Origin: Trichocoleus desertorum ATA4-8-CV12
GTDB taxonomy: Bacteria > Cyanobacteriota > Cyanobacteriia > FACHB-46
Length of the DNA: 64,000 bases
Assembly: GCA_019358975.1 (NCBI GenBank)
Contig: JAHHIL010000015.1
Coordinates: 38,509 to 102,508 of the forward strand
Reading direction: 5' to 3'
Under the pieces are notes generated by a model, which had not been told where the DNA came from, ran no database searches, and saw only the letters and a list, made by a program, of their open reading frames with translations. This document shows positions 53,901 through 62,799 of this stretch, piece after piece. The first letter of the stretch is position 1. Every line of letters begins with the position of its first letter. A program made the translations under genes and the position numbers.

Positions 53901-54101
53901 GTGTTGTTTACATACCCTAAACAATCGGTGTTGGTGTTGGGACGGGAGCTGATTGGAATCCCGGTGGAGATTGCGGGTCTTTGTGATGCGGCGATCGCGA
54001 TTCCGCAGTTTGGTATGGTGGAGTCTTTGAATGTGCAGACTGCGGCGGCGATCGCGATTTATGAGTATGGGCGGCAGTATCCTTTAACGGAGGTTGATTG
54101 A
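53901..54101 (+). pseudogene. SpoU/TrmH-type RNA methyltransferase, 3' fragment
   Basis: The 66-codon frame encodes the C-terminal SAM-binding knot of the SpoU family: VLVLGRELIGIPVEIAGLCD followed by AAIAIPQFGMVESLNVQTAAAIAIYEY. The N-terminal ~100-150 residues, which hold RNA-binding and catalytic Arg regions, are absent; the frame opens only with a TTG. It is best read as the remnant of a larger gene. Repeat copy B begins 8 bases after its stop. Confidence 0.8.
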
Positions 54102-54108
54102 CTCTAAA

Positions 54109-54194
54109 AATCCGAGCCTTGGGGGCACTCGCCCCCAAACCCCCGCTGAGGGACGGTTGCGTCCCCCAGACCCCCTCCAAACGAGTTTAACTGT
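54109..54194. repeat. Dispersed hairpin repeat, copy B
   Basis: About 86 bases matching copy A at 5797-5882 with scattered changes. It contains the palindrome GGGGGCACTCGCCCCC and GGGACGGTTGCGTCCC. Compared with copy A, several paired positions change on both sides (GAGGGC...GCCCTC versus GGGGGC...GCCCCC), which suggests the hairpins are kept by selection or copying. Confidence 0.85.
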
Positions 54195-54254
54195 GGGTGT
54201 TTCGAGTCCTGGATTAGCTGTTAGCTGACTCCTGGCTTCCGACTTCTAACTCCT

Positions 54255-54332
54255 TTTTCCTCATCCTTCATCCCTCATCCTTCATCCCTCATCCTTCATC
54301 CCTCATCCTTCATCCCTCATCCCTCCCCCTTA
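54255..54332. repeat. Heptamer tandem repeat (STRR-like)
   Basis: Alternating CATCCTT and CATCCCT units, at least ten in a row, ending some 20 bases before the start of the SAM hydrolase-type gene. It forms a pyrimidine-only tract that could affect transcription or copy-number stability. Confidence 0.9.
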
Positions 54333-54352
54333 CCTCTCCTCAACACTTCTAT

Positions 54353-55159
54353 ATGGCACAACATCTAGTGACTCTTTTAACTGATTTTGGGTTGAGTGAT
54401 GTCTATGTGGGGGTGATGAAGGGGGTGATTGCTGGGATTAGTCCTGGGGTGCGGGTGATTGATTTGACTCATGAGGTTCCGCCTCAGGATGTGGTGGCGG
54501 CTCGGTTTTGTTTGCTGAATGCTTATCCTTATTTTCCGCTGGGGACGGTGCATGTGGCGGTGGTTGATCCGGGGGTGGGGAGTGTGCGTCGGGCGATCGC
54601 GGTTGGGCTGGAGGAGGGGTTTTTGGTGGGGCCAGATAATGGGTTGTTTGGTGGGGTGTTGAGTCGGCATACGGCGATCGCGGCGGTGGAGTTGACCAAT
54701 GCTCAATTTTGGCGATCGGGGCAACCCAGTTCGACGTTTCATGGTCGCGATATTTTTGCGCCTGTGGCGGCGCATTTGGCATCGGGGGTGGCGTTGCAGG
54801 AGCTGGGGCCAGCCATTGATCTGCAAAGCTTGGTGCAGTTGCCGTTTCCGAGTTGTCGGTCAGTAGGAAACAGGATTTGGGGTTGTGTGCAATATTGCGA
54901 TCGCTTTGGCAATTTGATTACCAATATTCCTGCGAGTGCAGTTATGGGAAAAGCTTGGACGGTGGTGGTAGGCGACCGAGAAATTGTGGCAGTGTCTAGC
55001 TACAGCGATCGCCCTTCTGGAGAGTTGTTAGCGTTGGTGGGGAGTCATGGCTGGGTGGAAGTGGCGGTGAATGGTGGCAGCGCTCAGGCGCGTTTGCAGT
55101 TGGGTTATGACGATGCGGTGGAGGTTGTATTCGATACAGATATTTCTGGAAGCCGCTAG
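54353..55159 (+). CDS. SAM hydrolase / SAM hydroxide adenosyltransferase (DUF62) family protein
   Basis: A 268-aa enzyme of the family that includes fluorinase, chlorinase and the common SAM hydroxide adenosyltransferase, which splits S-adenosylmethionine into adenosine and methionine. Motifs: LLTDFGLSDVYVGVMKGVI (residues about 7-25), VVDPGVGSVRRAIAV (about 70-84), FLVGPDNGLF and STFHGRDIFAPVAAHLA (about 127-143), then the smaller C-terminal beta domain with YCDRFGNLITNI. It ends overlapping the convergent aminotransferase by 4 bases. The first half of the gene is strongly G/T-biased on the coding strand compared with the second half. Confidence 0.9.
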   Translation: MAQHLVTLLTDFGLSDVYVGVMKGVIAGISPGVRVIDLTHEVPPQDVVAARFCLLNAYPYFPLGTVHVAVVDPGVGSVRRAIAVGLEEGFLVGPDNGLFGGVLSRHTAIAAVELTNAQFWRSGQPSSTFHGRDIFAPVAAHLASGVALQELGPAIDLQSLVQLPFPSCRSVGNRIWGCVQYCDRFGNLITNIPASAVMGKAWTVVVGDREIVAVSSYSDRPSGELLALVGSHGWVEVAVNGGSAQARLQLGYDDAVEVVFDTDISGSR

Positions 55160-56322
55160 GACAAAATTGCTTGCAGACCCTTTACTAATCGCTCAATCCC
55201 GGCGGCGGCTGTCTCCTTTTGCAAAGCGCCATAGCCCACGCGGAGATAACAGCCTGTTGTCATGCCAAAGGTATCCCCCGGAAGGACGGCTACTTGATGT
55301 TCGCGAATCAGCCGTTCGATGAGTTCCATCACTGGTATCTCAGTCTGAACTTTGAGGAAAAAGTAGAAGGCTCCGTCGGCAGGTGCAACGGTACATACAT
55401 CGTTAAGCCGCTTGAGGGCGCTGAGAACAAGGTGGCGAACTTCTGCGATCGCTGGAAGATATGCTTGGCAATAGGAGAAACCTGTCTGTAAAGCTCCTAG
55501 AGCAGCGTATTGGGAGATCACAGGTGGACAGATCAGAATAGTATCCTGAATCTTTTTGATCGGCACCGAGAGATGGTCTGGAATGACCATGTAGCCAATG
55601 CGCCAACTAGCAAAACCATAGGCTTTTGAGAGGCTAAAGAGAGAAATGGTATGGCTGCTACTGCCTAAAAAGGAGCCAGGAGAGATATGCGGTACGCCGT
55701 TGTAGGTGAAGTACTCATAGGCTTCGTCGCTGATGTGATAGATACCGCGATCGCGACAGAGCTGATTCACTGCTCGTAAAGCTGCTTCTGGATAAACCAC
55801 ACCCGTGGGATTATTTGGAGAAATAGTAACCACCGCACGAGTCCGCTCTGTGATGGCTTGAGCGATCGCCTCTGGACGCAACTGGTAATTCTCATCTGTG
55901 GGTACAAACACAGGACGACAACCTGCGATCGTAATCGCCATCTCGTGGTTGAAGTAATAAGGTGTTTGCAAAATAATTTCATCACCTACCGAGGTAATGG
56001 CTAGAATGGCATGCATAAACGCCATGTTGCTGCCTGCGGTTACGAACACAGAACTTTGCTGATTCACCTCAATGCCATTAAAGCCCTGAAGCTTACCTGC
56101 GATCGCCTCTAGTAACGGCGGAATCCCTTCATTCGCTTTGTACAAGTGATTCGCCGGATCAGCCAAAAACTGAGGAATCTGCGCGATCGCCTCTGGTGGC
56201 GGCCCATAGTAAACCACGCCTTGCCCTAGAGAGATCGTGCCAGGATGTTGGCGAATCAGTTCCCCCACAATTGGAATGATGGGAGACTGCACCGTTTGCA
56301 TACGAGAAATCAAATTTTCCAT
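55156..56322 (-). CDS. PLP-dependent class I/II aminotransferase
   Basis: A 388-aa aminotransferase of fold type I. Marks: LGQGVVYYGPPPEAI, SPNNPTGVVYPEAAL (about residues 167-181), DEAYEYFTY (PLP-pyridine Asp), the PLP lysine in SLFSLSKAYGFASWRIGYMV (about 227-246), and the C-terminal Arg in CYLRVGYG. This resembles the aspartate/aromatic/LL-DAP group; the amino donor is not evident. ATG 56322 is a good start. No pathway genes adjoin it. Confidence 0.9.
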   Translation of the reverse strand: MENLISRMQTVQSPIIPIVGELIRQHPGTISLGQGVVYYGPPPEAIAQIPQFLADPANHLYKANEGIPPLLEAIAGKLQGFNGIEVNQQSSVFVTAGSNMAFMHAILAITSVGDEIILQTPYYFNHEMAITIAGCRPVFVPTDENYQLRPEAIAQAITERTRAVVTISPNNPTGVVYPEAALRAVNQLCRDRGIYHISDEAYEYFTYNGVPHISPGSFLGSSSHTISLFSLSKAYGFASWRIGYMVIPDHLSVPIKKIQDTILICPPVISQYAALGALQTGFSYCQAYLPAIAEVRHLVLSALKRLNDVCTVAPADGAFYFFLKVQTEIPVMELIERLIREHQVAVLPGDTFGMTTGCYLRVGYGALQKETAAAGIERLVKGLQAILS

Positions 56323-56383
56323 GCCAATATGAGCGGATATGATGCGATCGCTGGCTTCAATTGTCTCTTAAAGGAACGCTTTG

Positions 56384-56515
56384 ATGCCGAATCTGCAAGA
56401 GAATGACGAAGCCATGCGGCAAGTTTTAACCCAAGCTAAAGTAATTGCTGTGGTTGACCGTTCCTCAGCGGGGGTTGGGGGCAAGCGCTCTCAAAGGCTC
56501 GGTTCCCATTCATAA
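56384..56515 (+). pseudogene. CoA-binding-domain protein, 5' fragment
   Basis: The 43-codon frame starts MPNLQENDEAMRQVLTQAKV then IAVVD, the standard first strand and helix of the stand-alone CoA-binding (YccU-like) proteins, which are ~135-150 aa. After residue 26 the sequence changes into a piece of the dispersed hairpin repeat (copy C, minus orientation) and stops. The 3' remainder is absent. An AAGGAA lies before the ATG, so the fragment may still be translated. Confidence 0.75.
56465..56507 (-). repeat. Dispersed hairpin repeat, partial copy C
   Basis: Read on the minus strand this matches the first ~43 bases of copies A/B (ACCGAGCCTT, then a changed stretch, then GCCCCCAACCCCCGCTGAGG). 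It lies exactly at the point where the CoA-binding gene loses its normal sequence. Confidence 0.7.
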
Positions 56516-56685
56516 AGTGCTAACCATAACAACTCGAAGATCTCTCTTCCGGTACTAGCACCAACCTTAGTTCTCCCATCACAATTCCTAAGAGCTAGTT
56601 TTTTGAATGTTTTCAACATCTGCGATCGCATGGCTTTAAGGAGTCATGCGCTACTTTTTTACGGTCTTCAGGGAGGACATTTAGC

Positions 56686-58503
56686 GTGAGACTTGGCGCT
56701 CAATATTTAGGAAATGGTCAGTGTGAATTTATCGTCTGGGCACCAACTGCCACTACTGTCTCCTTACAATTGCTCTCTCCCAAACAGCAACAGATGGCGA
56801 TGGAGCAACAGGAAGGCGGATATTGGCGAATAGTGGCTTCTGACGTGCATCCAGGGACTCTTTATCAGTATCAGGTAGGTGATACAGAAGCTCGTCCCGA
56901 TCCTGCTTCTAACTTGCAACCTCAAGGTGTACATGGCCCTTCTGAGGTGGTTGATCATCAATTTAACTGGAGCGATGGCAACTGGAATGGCATCCCTTTA
57001 GAGGCGATAATTCTGTATGAATTGCATGTCGGCACCTTTACTCAAGCAGGCACCTTTGAAGCTGCGATCGCTCGGTTAGCTGACCTAAAAGACTTGGGGA
57101 TCAATGCGATCGAGATCATGCCAGTGGCGCAGTTTCCAGGCGATCGCAACTGGGGCTACGACGGCGTTTATCCCTATGCTGTCCAAGATTCCTATGGTGG
57201 CCCAAAAGGCTTGAAAAAACTCGTGGATGCTTGTCACCAACAAGGGCTAGCGGTAGTGCTAGATGTGGTTTACAACCACTTTGGCCCAGAAGGCAACTAT
57301 TCAAGCTGCTTTGGCCCTTACTTTACAGATACCTACCAGACTCCTTGGGGCAGTGCCATTAACTTTGATGACACCTACAGTCCAGGCGTGCGCAATTACT
57401 TCATCGAGAACACCCTGTATTGGCTGCGAGACTACCATATCGATGCCCTCCGCCTAGATGCGGTTCATGCCATCTATGATCTTGGTGCCAAGCACTTCCT
57501 CCAAGAACTGAATGAGAATGTGGCTACCCTATCCGAGCAAGTAGGTCGCCAATTGTACCTAATTGCCGAAAGTGACCTCAACGATCCCCGGATGATTCGT
57601 CCGGCGGAGCAGGGAGGTTATGGCATGGATGCTCAATGGAGCGATGACTTTCACCATGCCCTTCATGCTTTAGTAAGTAGCGATCGCCAAGGCTACTACC
57701 AAGACTTCGGTGAATGTGAACAACTCGCTAAAGCGTACAGCGACACTTTTGTCTACGACTGGAAGTATTCTCCCCATCGGCACCGCTTTCATGGCAATGT
57801 CGCTACCGATCGCCCCTGTTCTCAGTTCGTGATTTGCAGCCAAAACCACGACCAAATTGGCAATCGCATGTTGGGTGAGCGTCTCTCCCACATGATCCCC
57901 TACGAAGCTGCCAAACTGACTGCGGCTGCGGTTCTCCTCTCTCCCTATATTCCTCTGTTGTTTATGGGTGAGGAGTACGACGAACCAGCGCCTTTTGTTT
58001 ACTTCGTCAGCCACTCCGATCCCGACTTGATTAAAGCGGTGCGAGAAGGCCGTAAGCAGGAATTTGCCGCCTTCCACTGCGAAGGAGAACCGGACGATCC
58101 CGAAGGCGTGGAAACTTTTAACAAGTGCAAGCTGAATTGGGAAAAGCGCAACGCAGGCAAAAACAAAACCATGTTGGATTGGTACAAGCATTTAATCCAA
58201 CTACGGAAAACGATCCCTGCTCTGGCTCAACTCAGCCGCGATCGCCTCAGCGCTACCAATATCGACAACTTGCTGGTGCTCAGGCGCTGGAGTGACACCG
58301 AGCAAATTGCCGTTTTAATGAACTTCAGCGACCAACCCATCACTTGCCAACCAGATGTTCCTGCGGCGGACTGGCATAAGATTTTGGACTCAGCCGACTC
58401 AAAATGGCAAGGCTCAAATCCCTCAGCCTCCGATACCCTATCCGCTGATCAACAAGTCACCTTCCAACCCTGGAATTGCATCGTCTACCAAGCGATCGCC
58501 TGA
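56686..58503 (+). CDS. treZ: Malto-oligosyltrehalose trehalohydrolase TreZ
   Basis: TreZ releases trehalose from maltooligosyl-trehalose. The 605-aa GH13 enzyme starts with GTG (GGGAGG about 10 bases upstream). It has an N-terminal CBM48-type beta domain (1-100), then the TIM barrel with LVVDVVYNHFGPEGNY-type region (VVLDVVYNHFGPEGN, about residues 192-206), DALRLDAVHAI (nucleophile Asp, about 256), LIAESDLNDPR (acid/base Glu, about 288) and VICSQNHDQIGNR (about 382). The C-terminal beta sandwich follows. It is directly upstream of treY, on the same strand, separated by about 125 bases of heptamer-like repeat. Confidence 0.96.
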   Translation: MRLGAQYLGNGQCEFIVWAPTATTVSLQLLSPKQQQMAMEQQEGGYWRIVASDVHPGTLYQYQVGDTEARPDPASNLQPQGVHGPSEVVDHQFNWSDGNWNGIPLEAIILYELHVGTFTQAGTFEAAIARLADLKDLGINAIEIMPVAQFPGDRNWGYDGVYPYAVQDSYGGPKGLKKLVDACHQQGLAVVLDVVYNHFGPEGNYSSCFGPYFTDTYQTPWGSAINFDDTYSPGVRNYFIENTLYWLRDYHIDALRLDAVHAIYDLGAKHFLQELNENVATLSEQVGRQLYLIAESDLNDPRMIRPAEQGGYGMDAQWSDDFHHALHALVSSDRQGYYQDFGECEQLAKAYSDTFVYDWKYSPHRHRFHGNVATDRPCSQFVICSQNHDQIGNRMLGERLSHMIPYEAAKLTAAAVLLSPYIPLLFMGEEYDEPAPFVYFVSHSDPDLIKAVREGRKQEFAAFHCEGEPDDPEGVETFNKCKLNWEKRNAGKNKTMLDWYKHLIQLRKTIPALAQLSRDRLSATNIDNLLVLRRWSDTEQIAVLMNFSDQPITCQPDVPAADWHKILDSADSKWQGSNPSASDTLSADQQVTFQPWNCIVYQAIA

Positions 58504-58505
58504 TC

Positions 58506-58605
58506 ACTCCCCTTCCCCTTTCATCCCTCCTATTTCATCCTTCCCTTTTCATCCCTCCTCCTTCATCCTTCCTATTTCATCCTTCATCCTTCCCCTCCCC
58601 TCTTT
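58506..58605. repeat. Heptamer-like pyrimidine repeat between treZ and treY
   Basis: Degenerate CATCCTT/CATCCCT/TTTCATCC units fill most of the gap between the two trehalose genes. The same units occur at 54255-54332. The plus strand here is almost all C and T. Confidence 0.8.
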
Positions 58606-58628
58606 GACTCAGGAGCCCAGACCTTCCT

Positions 58629-61418
58629 ATGCGGATTCCTAACGCAACTTATCGCATTCAATTCAACTCCGCTTTTGGATTTGAAGATGCTAGAAAAATC
58701 ACAGCTTATCTGGCTAATCTTGGTATCTCCGATCTCTACGCCTCACCTATCTTTAAGGCTAGAGCAGGCAGCTCTCACGGGTATGATGTCGTTGATCCCA
58801 GCCAACTCAACCCAGAGTTAGGTCCAACTGAAGCTTTTGAAACGTTGGTGCAAGAACTGCAACAGCACAACATGGGGTGGCTGCAAGACATTGTGCCCAA
58901 CCACATGGCTTACGACAGCGAAAACCATTACCTCATGGATGTGCTGGAGAATGGCCCCACATCGGAGTATGTAGAGTATTTCGATATCGCCTGGAACTTT
59001 CCTTTTGATGAGAATAAAGACCGAATTTTAACGCCCTTGTTAGGAGATTTTTATGGGCGCTGTCTAGAGAATGGGCAAATTCAGCTTGATTATGATGCAA
59101 CTGGATTAAGCGTTAATTATTACAGCTTAAAAATACCCCTCAAGCTAGAATCCTACGCCCAGTTCATTACCCACAATCTGGGACGGCTTACTAGAGCTTT
59201 AGGTAGACAAAATCCCGATTTTGTGAAGCTGCTTGGCATTCTTTACCTACTTAAAAACGTCCCTTTGGAAGCCACGGGTAAACAGCGGCAAGATCAAATT
59301 GCTTTTGTGAAAGGTTTGCTGTGGGAGCTTTACAACAGTAATGAGGAAGTAAAAGCGTTCATTGAGCAAAACATCCAAGATTTCAATGGTGAAGCTGGTA
59401 ATCCGGAAAGCTTTAATCTTTTAGACAGTTTGCTTTCTGATCAGTTCTTTAGGCTTTCGTTCTGGAAAGTGGGAGCGGAAGAGATTAACTATCGTCGATT
59501 TTTTACAGTCAATGAGTTGATTTCCATTCGAGTTGAAGAGTTAAAAGTATTCAATAACACTCATAATCTCATTTGTAAGCTCGTAGAAGAAGGTAAGTTT
59601 ACTGGGTTGAGAATTGACCATATTGATGGTCTATATAATCCCCTCCAGTACTTAGAGCGTCTCCGAGAAAAAACAGGTGATACCTATATCACTGTAGAAA
59701 AGATTTTGGAGTCAGGGGAGGAATTGCCCCGTGATTGGCCGATTGAAGGGACATCGGGGTATGACTACTTGAATTATGTCAGCGGAATTTTCTGCAAGGC
59801 TGAAAACGAGTCAAGATTTGATGAAATCTACGCGAAGCTGACTCGTTTTAGGTCTACCTATGCTGATCTGGTCAATGAAAACAAGCGGCTGATTTTAGAG
59901 AAAAACTTAGCGGGAGATATCGAGAACTTAACACAGCTGCTGAAAAATATTTCAGGTAAATACCGTTATGGCAACGATTTCACGATTAACGGTCTCAAGC
60001 GAGCGTTGGCAGAAATCTTGACCATCTTCCCCATTTACCGTACCTATGTGACTCAGGAGGGCTTTTCTGAGCGCGATCGCCCCTATATTACGGAAGTGAT
60101 TGACAGTGCCAAGGAGCGGGTGCCACTCCTGCAAAATGAGCTGAACTTCATTGAAAAACTGTTGCTCTTAGATTACGAAGACTCCCTAACCCAAGCGGAG
60201 AAAGATTATTGGCTGTACTTTGTCATGCGGATGCAGCAGTACACAGGCCCCTTGATGGCCAAAGGAGTTGAAGATACGACTCTGTATGTCTATAACCGCC
60301 TTGTCTCCCTAAATGAAGTCGGTGGAGACCCCAGCCACTTTGGGTTGTCTTTAGAGGCTTTCCACGAATTTAATCAAAAACGGCAAGCCAAATGGCCCCA
60401 TGCCATGAATGCCACGGCTACCCATGACACCAAGCGTGGAGAAGATATGCGGGCGCGGCTAAACGTCCTCTCAGAAATCCCGGACGAGTGGGAGCAGCAA
60501 GTGACTCATTGGAGCCAGATGAACCGCTCCCAGAAAGTGCGCCGTCAGCGTGAGATCATGCCCGATGACAATGATGAGTACTTCTTCTACCAAACTGTGG
60601 TGGGAGCTTTTCCTTTTCAAACAGATGAGTTTGAGCAGTTTGTAGGGCGGGTAAAAGACTATGTGATTAAAGCGGTACGGGAAGCCAAAGTTCATACCGC
60701 TTGGCTGCGACCAGATGCCGAATATGAAAATGCCTTTTCTCAGTTTGTAGACTCGGTTTTGCAACCTGCGGAGGACAATCCTTTTCTTAAAGAGTTGCGT
60801 CCCTTCCAGCAGCGAGTGGCTTACTATGGCATGTTCAATTCCTTATCCCAAACCTTGCTCAAACTGGCTTCTCCAGGTATCCCTGACTTGTACCAAGGAA
60901 CGGAGTTCTGGGAGTTGAGTTTGGTGGACCCGGATAACCGCCGTCCAGTGAACTTTGAGCAGCGCCAAGCTTATTTGGAAGATCTTAAGCAGAAAATTGC
61001 CACTAATGTTCCGGATCTAATTTCCGAGTTGTTAGACTCTAAAGAAGATGGCCGTATTAAGCTGTTTCTGACTTTTCAAGGGTTACAGGCTAGAAACCAA
61101 GCGGTTGAACTATTCCGCGATGGAGATTATCTACCGCTGAAGGTAACGGGGCAGTGGCAGAATCATGTAGTGGCGTTTGCTCGACGGTATCAAGACCAAA
61201 TGGCGATCGCGATCGCGCCTCGGTTTTTAACAGAGATGATTCAACCCGGTGAGTATCCGCTGACGCAACAGGTTTGGCAAGATACAGCGATCGAGTTGCC
61301 GTCTGGTGCCCCGACTAGATGGCGAAATGCCCTGACGGCTCAATCTCTAGAGGCGAATAGCACGTTACTAGTTGGGGAAGTGCTGCAACATTTCCCTGTG
61401 GCATTATTGCTGAGCTAG
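58629..61418 (+). CDS. treY: Malto-oligosyltrehalose synthase TreY
   Basis: TreY converts the reducing end of maltodextrins into a trehalose unit, the substrate of TreZ. The 929-aa GH13 enzyme starts IPNATYRIQFNSAFGFEDA, has LGISDLYASPIFKARAGSSHGYDVVDP, the histidine block WLQDIVPNHMAYDSEN (about residues 80-95), FTGLRIDHIDGLYNP (nucleophile Asp, about 330), TYITVEKILESGEELP (acid/base Glu) and ATHDTKRGEDMRAR (about 600-613). The length is normal for the family. treZ and treY are on the same strand; treS or otsAB are not seen here. Confidence 0.96.
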   Translation: MRIPNATYRIQFNSAFGFEDARKITAYLANLGISDLYASPIFKARAGSSHGYDVVDPSQLNPELGPTEAFETLVQELQQHNMGWLQDIVPNHMAYDSENHYLMDVLENGPTSEYVEYFDIAWNFPFDENKDRILTPLLGDFYGRCLENGQIQLDYDATGLSVNYYSLKIPLKLESYAQFITHNLGRLTRALGRQNPDFVKLLGILYLLKNVPLEATGKQRQDQIAFVKGLLWELYNSNEEVKAFIEQNIQDFNGEAGNPESFNLLDSLLSDQFFRLSFWKVGAEEINYRRFFTVNELISIRVEELKVFNNTHNLICKLVEEGKFTGLRIDHIDGLYNPLQYLERLREKTGDTYITVEKILESGEELPRDWPIEGTSGYDYLNYVSGIFCKAENESRFDEIYAKLTRFRSTYADLVNENKRLILEKNLAGDIENLTQLLKNISGKYRYGNDFTINGLKRALAEILTIFPIYRTYVTQEGFSERDRPYITEVIDSAKERVPLLQNELNFIEKLLLLDYEDSLTQAEKDYWLYFVMRMQQYTGPLMAKGVEDTTLYVYNRLVSLNEVGGDPSHFGLSLEAFHEFNQKRQAKWPHAMNATATHDTKRGEDMRARLNVLSEIPDEWEQQVTHWSQMNRSQKVRRQREIMPDDNDEYFFYQTVVGAFPFQTDEFEQFVGRVKDYVIKAVREAKVHTAWLRPDAEYENAFSQFVDSVLQPAEDNPFLKELRPFQQRVAYYGMFNSLSQTLLKLASPGIPDLYQGTEFWELSLVDPDNRRPVNFEQRQAYLEDLKQKIATNVPDLISELLDSKEDGRIKLFLTFQGLQARNQAVELFRDGDYLPLKVTGQWQNHVVAFARRYQDQMAIAIAPRFLTEMIQPGEYPLTQQVWQDTAIELPSGAPTRWRNALTAQSLEANSTLLVGEVLQHFPVALLLS

Positions 61419-61420
61419 AA

Positions 61421-61442
61421 AAAATGGGGGCACTTGCCCCCA
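61421..61442 (-). terminator. Terminator of the SLH-domain gene
   Basis: A perfect 8-bp stem TGGGGGCA/TGCCCCCA with a 2-base loop (61425-61442), followed on the minus strand by ATTTTTT. It lies 38 bases past the SLH gene stop and just after the treY stop. Its core GGGGGCACTTGCCCCC is also the first hairpin of the dispersed repeat. Confidence 0.8.
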
Positions 61443-61479
61443 ATGACTTAGATTGACTTAGATTGATGAACTCACGATT

Positions 61480-62799
61480 TTAAGAACTCGCGATCGCACT
61501 CAGATAAAAATCAGAACCAAACGTCAGTGGTAGATCCGCTTCTGGATCAATAATCACCAACTGATTTTGAGTGTTGGTTGTCGTGGTGGTACCCGGTACT
61601 CTCCCCGTCAAAATCGTCGTGAGGATATCTGCTGGTTTCACAGATCTCCCTAAGACTGTATCAGCGATCGTCCGGGCAGCTGCGGTAATAGCGGCATCTT
61701 CTAGGCTCTGGCGCTTCGCCTCCTCAGGGGCTTTGGCAGTCACTAAAGGAGAGGTGACATTGAGGTTGCTGTAGGTTTGGCTGCCCACCAATAAGCGCTG
61801 GGCGACGAATTGTGTGCCCAGGAATGTAGAGCCGTTATAACGAGGAATTAGCTGACCTTCCAGACGGCTGTTGGCTGGCACTAACACCTTACCCTGAGAG
61901 TTTTTAATGTCACTCGCAGTCACCAGTGTCATATTGACGCTTTCGCCTGGAGCCACTACCACTTTATCCGAAGCTTCATACTTGACGTTTACTTTGGTGC
62001 CTTGAGCAATGCGTAATTCTGGGTTTTGAGCGGCTGGTGTGTTACTGACTGGAGTTTGACCCGTGGGTGTAGTACCAGTGGTATTGCTCTTAGCAATGTA
62101 CCGATTCACGTCTAGCTGAGTCGCTAACGGTTGGAGTCTGCCCGATTTGACTAAAGCCTGATACACAAAGGCGGCAACTTCGGCTCTGGTTGTGACATCA
62201 TTTGGGTTTAGGTAACTAACATTGGGATAGTTGACCACAATGTTATCTTCGGTGGCGGCTGCGACTCCTTCGGTAGCGTAGGTAGGGATTTGTCTTGCAT
62301 CTGCATAGATGCCCAGAGTACTGGCAGTGGCTTGGTCTGCTTTCAGGGTGAGGCCACTGGATAAGGAAACTAACACTTGTACGCGAGGAATCTGCTCGTC
62401 GGGACGGAATTGATTGTTGGGATATCCAGAAAGGAAACCTGTTTCGTAAGCCGCATCGATCGCGCTAGCCGCCCAATAGTTACTGGAGACATCTGCAAAG
62501 CCACGGGAGCTACGAATCCGATCTTTGTTAAAGGCTTTCCGCACGATCGCGGCGAATTGAGCCCTTGTTACTGGCTGGTTTGGCTTGTAGGTGCCATCGG
62601 GGAAACCAGTAATGATGCTTTCGTCAGCCAGTTTTTCAATAAACGGACGAGCCCAATGGTCGCGGACATCAGAGAGTTCAGCCGCACTCGCTGGGGCTGT
62701 CATGACGAAGGGTGCAACCACAGGCGCAGCTACGACAGTTGTCAAGCCCAAAGCCAAGAGTGCTGTACTTTTTGCAGTCCAGCGTGAGAAACCAGTCAT
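61480..62799 (-). CDS. S-layer homology (SLH) domain protein
   Basis: About 439 aa with a signal peptide (ALLALGLTTVVAAPVVAPFVMTAPASAA). Three SLH domains follow: DVRDHWARPFIEKLADESIITGFPDGTYKPNQPVTRAQFAA, FADVSSNYWAASAIDAAYETGFLSGYPNNQFRPDEQIPR and a third, degenerate one (TEDNIVVNYPNVSYLNPNDVTTRAEVAAFV). SLH domains anchor proteins to peptidoglycan-linked polymers. The C-terminal ~220 residues start with a Thr/Pro-rich linker and contain beta strands of unknown role. ATG 62799 (GAGG 9 bases upstream) is preferred over 62814. Confidence 0.88.
   Translation of the reverse strand: MTGFSRWTAKSTALLALGLTTVVAAPVVAPFVMTAPASAAELSDVRDHWARPFIEKLADESIITGFPDGTYKPNQPVTRAQFAAIVRKAFNKDRIRSSRGFADVSSNYWAASAIDAAYETGFLSGYPNNQFRPDEQIPRVQVLVSLSSGLTLKADQATASTLGIYADARQIPTYATEGVAAATEDNIVVNYPNVSYLNPNDVTTRAEVAAFVYQALVKSGRLQPLATQLDVNRYIAKSNTTGTTPTGQTPVSNTPAAQNPELRIAQGTKVNVKYEASDKVVVAPGESVNMTLVTASDIKNSQGKVLVPANSRLEGQLIPRYNGSTFLGTQFVAQRLLVGSQTYSNLNVTSPLVTAKAPEEAKRQSLEDAAITAAARTIADTVLGRSVKPADILTTILTGRVPGTTTTTNTQNQLVIIDPEADLPLTFGSDFYLSAIASS

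Noticed and set aside
54377..54826. Two long minus-strand frames (149 and 114 codons) opposite the SAM hydrolase-type gene
   Set aside because: They consist of low-complexity His/Pro/Arg-rich sequence caused by the G/T bias of the real gene.
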